The position numbers were made by a program, and so were the translations under genes. Shown piece after piece: positions 14,706 through 19,219 of a stretch of DNA of 19,219 nucleotides. Each line of letters begins with the position of its first letter. The first letter of the stretch is position 1. Source of the stretch: RCIO01 sp964629765 (GTDB lineage Bacteria > Pseudomonadota > Alphaproteobacteria > Rhizobiales > Rhizobiaceae). The stretch covers positions 1 to 19,219 of the forward strand of contig CAZVTK010000089.1 in NCBI GenBank assembly GCA_964629765.1. The letters run 5' to 3'. Under the pieces are notes generated by a model. That model had not been told where the DNA came from. It saw nothing but the letters and a program-made list of their open reading frames with translations, and made no database searches.

Positions 14706-15134
14706 ATGCGCCACGGAAAATCCGGACGCCGCCTCGGCCGCAGCGTCAGCCATCGCAAGGCCCTGTTCACCAACATGGCGGCCTCGCTCATCGAGCATGA
14801 GCAGATCGTCACCACGCTGCCGAAGGCGAAGGAGCTTCGCCCGGTGGTCGAGAAGCTGGTGACGCTGGGCAAGCGCGGCGACCTGCATGCCCGCCGCCAG
14901 GCGGCCTCGCAGATCCAGTCGGACTTCGCCACCAAGCGCCTGTTCGAGACGATCGCGCCCCGCTACGCCAACCGCAACGGCGGCTATCTGCGCATCATGA
15001 AGGCCGGTTTCCGCCAGGGCGACAACGCCGCCATGGCCGTGATCGAGTTCGTCGACCGCGACGTGGACGCCAAGGGCGCCGCCGACCGCGCCCGCCTCGA
15101 AGCCGAGGGCGGCTCGGAGAGCGAGGCGGCATAA
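14706..15134 (+). CDS. rplQ: 50S ribosomal protein L17
   Basis: L17 (142 aa) lies near the tunnel exit. MRHGKSGRRLGRSVSHRKALFTNMAASLIEHEQIVTTLPKAKELRPVVEKLVTLGKRGDLHARR is diagnostic. The ATG at 14706 has a perfect AAGGAGG at 14694-14700. The protein has a C-terminal extension compared with E. coli (127 aa), acidic and Ala-rich, usual in the group. It closes the alpha block and is followed by an intrinsic terminator. Confidence 0.98.
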   Translation: MRHGKSGRRLGRSVSHRKALFTNMAASLIEHEQIVTTLPKAKELRPVVEKLVTLGKRGDLHARRQAASQIQSDFATKRLFETIAPRYANRNGGYLRIMKAGFRQGDNAAMAVIEFVDRDVDAKGAADRARLEAEGGSESEAA

Positions 15135-15175
15135 GACGCCGTCTCCCGGTGGCCATCTCCCGGTGAATTGAGTTG

Positions 15176-15202
15176 AAGGGGCCGCAAGGCCCCTTTTTTC
15201 TT
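15176..15202 (+). terminator. Intrinsic terminator of the ribosomal protein cluster
   Basis: AAGGGGCC (15176-15183) pairs with GGCCCCTT (15188-15195) around a GCAA tetraloop, followed by an unbroken T-run to 15199. The 8-bp GC-rich stem, tetraloop and T-tract make this a textbook rho-independent terminator 41 nt after the rplQ stop. Confidence 0.92.
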
Positions 15203-15226
15203 GTGCGGGACAGATCGGAGGGCTCC

Positions 15227-15880
15227 ATGACGCGGCGAGGGCTTCTTCTCGGGTTGGGCGGCGCGCTGGTCGCCGGTGCTGCCTTGGCGCAGGATGGGGC
15301 GGCGCTGCTGGACGCCGCATCGCGCGGCGACGCCGCCGCGGTGCGCGCGGCGATCGCCGCCGGGGCCGGGCTGGAGGAACGGGATTCCGGCGGGCGCACG
15401 CCGCTCCTGCTTGCCACGCGGGCGAACCATGTGGAGGCCGCGCTGGCGCTGCTAGAGGCCGGCGCCGACGTGAACGCCAGGGACGGCATTGCGGACACGC
15501 CCTTCCTCTATGCGGGCGCGGAGGGGCGCAACGAGATCCTCTCGGCGATCCTTGCCACCGGCCGGACCGACCTCAACGACACAAACCGCTATGGCGGCAC
15601 GGCGCTGATCCCGGCTGCCCATCACGGCCACCCCGAAACGGTGCGCCTGCTGCTCGGCACGGCGATCGACGTCGACCATGTCAACAACCTCGGCTGGACG
15701 GCGCTGCTGGAGGCGGTGATCCTCGGCGATGGCGGGCCGGTCTATCAGGAGATCGTCGGGCTGCTGGTCGACGCGGGCGCGCGGGGCATTCCCGATCGCG
15801 AGGGCGTGACGCCGCTCCAGCACGCCGAGCGGCGCGGCTTTGCGCGAATCGCGCAGCAACTACGGGACGTGTCGCGCTAG
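15227..15880 (+). CDS. Exported ankyrin-repeat protein
   Basis: A 217-residue protein begins MTRRGLLLGLGGALVAGAALAQ, an export signal with a twin-arginine-like start (TRRGLLL) and probable cleavage after Ala21. The rest consists of about five to six ankyrin repeats, e.g. GGRTPLLLATRANHVEAALALLEAGADVNARD, YGGTALIPAAHHGHPETVRLLL, LGWTALLEAV and REGVTPLQHAERRGFARIAQQL. Ankyrin repeats bind proteins; no enzymatic domain is seen. GGAGG at 15217-15221 supports the start. It lies just past the terminator, in the same direction as the protease gene 84 nt away, so a periplasmic role is inferred; partner unknown. Confidence 0.85.
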   Translation: MTRRGLLLGLGGALVAGAALAQDGAALLDAASRGDAAAVRAAIAAGAGLEERDSGGRTPLLLATRANHVEAALALLEAGADVNARDGIADTPFLYAGAEGRNEILSAILATGRTDLNDTNRYGGTALIPAAHHGHPETVRLLLGTAIDVDHVNNLGWTALLEAVILGDGGPVYQEIVGLLVDAGARGIPDREGVTPLQHAERRGFARIAQQLRDVSR

Positions 15881-15964
15881 GCTTGTTGCTTAGCTCCAGG
15901 CTGCATAGCCATTCATTTTGCGCATTTTGCTGAAACATGGCATCGACAGCCAATGAGGTTTCCG

Positions 15965-17437
15965 ATGCTCCGCAGATCGACATTCGCCGCCGCGCTGCTT
16001 GCGGCAGGGCTGCTCGCGTTCCACTCCTCGGTCCCGCGCGCCGAGGACGCGCCTGCCAAGGATCTCGGCGACGTGTTCTCGGATCTCCTGCGCGGCGCGA
16101 TCGGCGGCGAGCCGGCGGAGCGCCGCGTGCCCTTCGGCCGCGCCGACATGCAGCTCTCCTTCGCGCCGCTGGTGCGTCAGGCCGGTCCCGCCGTCGTCAA
16201 CGTCTATGCCACGCAGCAGCAGGTGCGCTCGCCCTTTGCCAACGATCCTTTCTTCGAGCGGTTTTTCGGCCGCGGCCTGCCGCGCGGCCAGCAGGCGTCC
16301 TCGCTCGGCTCCGGCGTGCTGGTCGGCGAGGACGGGCTGGTGGTCACCAATTTCCATGTGATCCGCGATGCCGATTCGGTGAAGGTCGCGCTGTCCGACG
16401 GGCGCGAGTTCACCAGCGCGGTGCTTCTGAAGGACGAGTCGCTCGACCTCGCCGTGCTGAAGATCGACGGCAGCGAAGCTTTCCCGACCGTCCCGATCGG
16501 CGATTCGGACGCGCTGGAGGTGGGCGACCTCGTGCTCGCCATCGGCAACCCGTTCGGCGTCGGCCAGACCACGACCAGCGGCATCGTCTCGGCGCTGGCG
16601 CGCAGCCACATCGGCATTTCCGATTTCGGCTTCTTCATCCAGACCGACGCGGCCATCAATCCGGGCAATTCCGGCGGCGCGCTGATCAACATGGCCGGCG
16701 AGGTCGTCGGCATCAACACGGCGATCTTCAGCCAGAGCGGCGGCTCGATCGGCATCGGCTTCGCCATCCCTTCGAACATGGTCCGCGCCTTCGTCGACGC
16801 GGCGAGGAGCGGCGCCGAGTTCTTCGAGCGGCCTTATATCGGCGCGACCTTCGACACGGTGACGCCGCAGATCGCCGAGGCGCTCGGCATGGCGCGGCCC
16901 GCCGGCGCCATCGTCACCGATGTCGACCCCGACGGGCCGGCCGCGCGCGCCGGCGTCAGGCCCGGCGACGTGCTGGTCGCCATGAACGGCAGCCCCATCC
17001 AGCACCCCGACGCGCTGGGCTACCGGCTGGCGACGCAGCCGCTGGATGCCGTGGCGTCCTTCGGTCTGTTCCGGCGCGGCGAGGAGATCGCAGTCGACGT
17101 GACGCTGGCGCGGGCGCCGGAAGGCGCGTCGACCGAGCAGACGGCCATCGGCGGGCGCAGCCCCTTCGCGGGCGCGCGCGTCGCCGTCCTGTCGCCGCGG
17201 CTGGCGCAGCGGCTGCGCGTCGCGTCCAACGCCAAGGGCGTCGCCATCGTCGAGGTCGATCCGGCCTCGCCCGCGGGCAGCTTCGGCTTCATGCCGGGCG
17301 ACATCGTGCGCGAGGTCAACGGCGTGCGGATCGACACCGCCGCGCAGCTCGCGCAGGCGGCCGGCGAGGATACGCGCTGGTGGCGCTTCACGGTCGAGCG
17401 GCAGGGGCAGACGATCCGCCAGATGCTGCGCTATTAG
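15965..17437 (+). CDS. Periplasmic Do-type serine endoprotease (DegP/DegQ/HtrA family)
   Basis: This 490-residue HtrA protease degrades or refolds misfolded envelope proteins. An N-terminal signal (MLRRSTFAAALLAAGLLAFHSSVPRAE) is followed by a trypsin-like domain with His131 (VVTNFHVI), Asp161 (SLDLAVLK) and Ser236 (NPGNSGGAL) as triad, then PDZ1 (about 291-383, PYIGATF...GDVLVAMNG) and PDZ2 (about 401-488, GDIVREVNGV). ATG 15965 is preferred because GAGG (15955-15958) lies 6 nt ahead; an ATG at 15953 would add MRFP without a clear binding site. The TAG stop (17435-17437) lies at the left edge of a palindromic repeat element. DegP, DegQ and DegS cannot be fully told apart by eye; two PDZ domains exclude a DegS-type protein. 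Confidence 0.93.
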   Translation: MLRRSTFAAALLAAGLLAFHSSVPRAEDAPAKDLGDVFSDLLRGAIGGEPAERRVPFGRADMQLSFAPLVRQAGPAVVNVYATQQQVRSPFANDPFFERFFGRGLPRGQQASSLGSGVLVGEDGLVVTNFHVIRDADSVKVALSDGREFTSAVLLKDESLDLAVLKIDGSEAFPTVPIGDSDALEVGDLVLAIGNPFGVGQTTTSGIVSALARSHIGISDFGFFIQTDAAINPGNSGGALINMAGEVVGINTAIFSQSGGSIGIGFAIPSNMVRAFVDAARSGAEFFERPYIGATFDTVTPQIAEALGMARPAGAIVTDVDPDGPAARAGVRPGDVLVAMNGSPIQHPDALGYRLATQPLDAVASFGLFRRGEEIAVDVTLARAPEGASTEQTAIGGRSPFAGARVAVLSPRLAQRLRVASNAKGVAIVEVDPASPAGSFGFMPGDIVREVNGVRIDTAAQLAQAAGEDTRWWRFTVERQGQTIRQMLRY

Positions 17438-17702
17438 AGCCTTTTATGGTTACCGGAACCAGTTCTGTTTCCTCGATGGCGAGGCGATCCGCGAGGAGGA
17501 CGGCGAAGGTCGTATCGGGATACGGCCAAGTCCGTCCGACGCCGCGGTCGCCCGCCAGCGGGAAACCCTTCGGGCCGGGCGCTTTCGGGCCAAATCCTTC
17601 GGTCTTCGTCTCGGCCGTATCCCGATACGACCTTCGCCGAAGCCCTCGACCTTGGCCCGAAATCGCTCCGGCAGAACGGTTCCGGGTCGCCATAAAAGGC
17701 TC
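17437..17702. mobile_element. MITE-like palindromic element between htrA-type gene and rarA
   Basis: The ends are inverted repeats: GAGCCTTTTATGG (17437-17449) equals the complement of 17690-17702, then CCGGAACC (17453-17460 versus 17678-17685) and GTTCTG (17462-17467 versus 17672-17677), about 30 bp in all. Inside lies a perfect 27-bp inverted pair (17501-17527 and 17613-17639) and a third near-perfect 15-bp pair (17579-17593 and 17653-17667). TA flanks both ends (17435-17436, 17703-17704), consistent with TA target duplication as for IS630/mariner-type elements. There is no transposase; short frames across it are not gene-like. It fits a non-autonomous, probably multicopy repeat, a view not testable from one window. 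Confidence 0.75.
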
Positions 17703-17708
17703 TAGGCC

Positions 17709-19037
17709 ATGACGGACCTCTTTGCGTCACAGGAACCATCAAGACCCGAGCCTGGCCGCCCGCTCGCCGACCGGCTGCGGCCGCGCTCGCTCGACGAGGT
17801 GGTGGGGCAGGAGCACCTGACCGGCCCGGACGGCGCGCTGACGCGCATGATCGCCTCCGGCTCGCTCGGCTCCATGATCTTCTGGGGGCCGCCGGGCACC
17901 GGCAAGACCACGGTCGCACGGCTGCTGGCGGGCGACACCGGCCTTGCCTTCGAGCAGATCTCGGCGATCTTCTCCGGCGTCGCCGACCTGAAGAAGGTGT
18001 TCGAGGCGGCCCGCCTGCGCCGCGCGCAGGGCCGCCAGACGCTGCTTTTCGTCGACGAGATCCATCGCTTCAACCGCGCCCAGCAGGACTCGTTCCTGCC
18101 GGTGATGGAGGACGGCACCGTCATCCTCGTCGGCGCGACGACGGAGAACCCGTCCTTCGAGCTCAACGCCGCCTTGCTGTCGCGCGCCCGCGTCATGACG
18201 TTCCGTTCGCTGGATGCCGAAAGCATCGCGAAGCTGCTCGAACGCGCCGAGGCGCGCGAGGAGAGCGCGCTGCCGCTCGACGCGGAGGCGCGGGCGGTGC
18301 TGATCCGCATGGCCGACGGCGACGGCCGCGCCTCGCTGACGCTGGCCGAGGAGGTTTGGCGCGCCGCGCGCCCCGGCGAGACGCTCGACGCCGAAGGGCT
18401 GCAACGCATCGTCCAGCGCCGCGCACCGGTCTACGACAAGGGGCAGGACGGCCACTACAACCTGATCTCGGCGCTGCACAAATCGGTGCGCGGGTCGGAC
18501 CCCGACGCCGCGCTTTATTATCTGGCGCGCATGTTCGACGCGGGCGAGGACCCGCTCTTCCTCGGCCGGCGGCTGGTGCGCATGGCGGTGGAGGATATCG
18601 GGCTCGCCGACCCGCAGGCGCTGGTCGTCGCCAACGCCGCCAAGGACGCCTACGACTTTCTCGGCTCGCCGGAGGGCGAGCTGGCCTTCGCGCAGGCCTG
18701 CGTCTATCTCGCCACCGCGCCGAAATCGAACGCGGTCTACAAGGCGTTCAAGGCCGCGACGGCAGCCGCCAAGGAGAACGGCTCGCTGCTGCCGCCGCGG
18801 CACATCCTCAACGCGCCGACCAAGCTGATGAAGTCGGAAGGCTACGGCGCCGGCTACCAGTACGACCACGACGCGCCCGACGCCTTTTCCGGGCAGGATT
18901 ATTTTCCCGAGGCGATGGGCCGGCGCACCTTCTACGATCCGCCGGACCGGGGCTTCGAGCGCGAGATCAGGAAAAGGCTGGACTGGTGGGCAAAGCTGCG
19001 CCGCGAGCGGCAGGGCGGAGGCGGCGGATCAGGCTGA
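17709..19037 (+). CDS. rarA: Replication-associated recombination protein RarA (MgsA), AAA+ ATPase
   Basis: RarA (442 aa) is a tetrameric clamp-loader-like ATPase acting at stalled replication forks with SSB. Walker A GPPGTGKT is at 60-67, SGVADLKKVFEAAR at 89-102, Walker B LLFVDEIHRF at 112-121, sensor 1 ATTENPSFELN at 143-153 and an SRAR arginine finger at 158-161. The C-terminal MgsA domain shows YDKGQDGHYNLISALHKSVRGSDPDAALYYLARM and LPPRHILNAPTKLMKSEGYGAGYQYDHD. The ATG at 17709 is 4 nt after the palindromic element and has only a weak AGG upstream. Its 3' end overlaps that of map on the other strand by 9 nt. Older annotations call such genes recombination factor protein. Confidence 0.95.
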   Translation: MTDLFASQEPSRPEPGRPLADRLRPRSLDEVVGQEHLTGPDGALTRMIASGSLGSMIFWGPPGTGKTTVARLLAGDTGLAFEQISAIFSGVADLKKVFEAARLRRAQGRQTLLFVDEIHRFNRAQQDSFLPVMEDGTVILVGATTENPSFELNAALLSRARVMTFRSLDAESIAKLLERAEAREESALPLDAEARAVLIRMADGDGRASLTLAEEVWRAARPGETLDAEGLQRIVQRRAPVYDKGQDGHYNLISALHKSVRGSDPDAALYYLARMFDAGEDPLFLGRRLVRMAVEDIGLADPQALVVANAAKDAYDFLGSPEGELAFAQACVYLATAPKSNAVYKAFKAATAAAKENGSLLPPRHILNAPTKLMKSEGYGAGYQYDHDAPDAFSGQDYFPEAMGRRTFYDPPDRGFEREIRKRLDWWAKLRRERQGGGGGSG

Positions 19038-19219
19038 CGGCGCGGGCAAACCCGGCCGGTCGAGCCCGCCCGGCGACAGGGTGAACACCTCGCAGCCGGT
19101 GTCCGTCACGCCCACCGTGTGCTCGTACTGCGCCGAGAGCGAGCGGTCGCGGGTCACCGCCGTCCAGCCGTCGGCCAGCACCTTCACATGCGGGCGGCCG
19201 AGATTGATCATCGGCTCGA
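19029..19219 (-). CDS. map: Type I methionine aminopeptidase, C-terminal part (partial)
   Basis: The - strand frame entering from the right edge reads EPMINLGRPHVKVLADGWTAVTRDRSLSAQYEHTVGVTDTGCEVFTLSP and ends at a TGA (19031-19029). EPMIN and QYEHT contain the two glutamates that, in this family, bind the dinuclear metal centre. The enzyme removes N-terminal Met from new proteins. The remaining N-terminal part is outside the window. The gene is convergent to rarA with overlapping stop regions, and no separate terminator is seen between them. Confidence 0.93.
   Translation of the reverse strand, partial: EPMINLGRPHVKVLADGWTAVTRDRSLSAQYEHTVGVTDTGCEVFTLSPGGLDRPGLPAPSA

Noticed and set aside
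13542..15320. A 592-codon open frame on the - strand opposite rpoA and rplQ
   Set aside because: It is a GC-driven mirror of rpoA and rplQ with low-complexity, unfamiliar protein, and both + strand genes are certain.
15881..15964. Possible promoter upstream of the protease gene
   Set aside because: Several partial -35/-10 matches were seen but none with convincing sequence and spacing.
15937..17712. A 591-codon + strand frame overlapping the protease gene in another frame
   Set aside because: Arg/Ala/Gly-rich translation with no family pattern; the HtrA triad and PDZ domains lie in the other frame.
17388..17919. Small frames on both strands across the palindromic element
   Set aside because: They arise from the inverted repeats and mirror each other (for example the AKVVSGYG reading on both strands), so they are not real proteins.

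Overview
The window is a high-GC alphaproteobacterial chromosome segment, most likely from the Hyphomicrobiales near Mesorhizobium/Aminobacter. This is judged from protein sequences, the tuf-to-rplQ gene order, a short-lid adenylate kinase, the absence of rpmJ after secY, and the style of the intergenic repeats. No database search was possible, so the genus is an inference. Most of the window is the conserved S10-spc-alpha ribosomal protein cluster on the + strand. I did not find a previously undescribed biological system; the non-routine content lies in intergenic repeats, embedded hairpins and one damaged or unusual gene start.

Layout. Positions 1-51 hold the last codons of tuf (EF-Tu). The S10 block (124-5315) is rpsJ, rplC, rplD, rplW, rplB, rpsS, rplV, rpsC, rplP, rpmC, rpsQ. 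The spc block (5398-11860) is rplN, rplX, rplE, rpsN, rpsH, rplF, rplR, rpsE, rpmD, rplO, secY, adk. A universal stress protein gene on the - strand (11903-12316) then interrupts the co-directional run. The alpha block (12607-15134) is rpsM, rpsK, rpoA, rplQ and ends at a clear intrinsic terminator (15176-15202). There is no rpsD here, as is usual in this group. Beyond the terminator lie an exported ankyrin-repeat protein, a DegP/DegQ-type periplasmic serine protease, the RarA/MgsA replication-associated AAA+ ATPase, and on the - strand the C-terminal end of methionine aminopeptidase (map), whose stop region overlaps that of rarA.

The genes supply ribosomal proteins, the core translocon subunit SecY, nucleotide homeostasis (Adk) and the RNA polymerase alpha subunit. 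They are tightly packed, with several stop/start overlaps (rplD/rplW, rplV/rpsC, rplX/rplE, secY/adk) that suggest translational coupling. Larger spacers occur at rpsJ-rplC, rpsQ-rplN, rplF-rplR, rplR-rpsE, rplO-secY, usp-rpsM, rpsM-rpsK and rpoA-rplQ, and most hold inverted repeats. The rplF-rplR spacer has a terminator-like hairpin inside the operon. The rplO-secY and usp-rpsM spacers hold candidate promoters.

Points of interest: (i) a 10-N assembly gap between rpsM and rpsK inside a 7-nt tandem repeat, whose family recurs in the rpoA-rplQ spacer; (ii) rpsK has no ATG/GTG/TTG at its conserved start and reads CTG there, either a rare start codon or a one-base error near the gap; (iii) a 266-bp MITE-like palindromic element between the protease gene and rarA, flanked by TA and apparently inserted into the protease gene's TAG stop codon.
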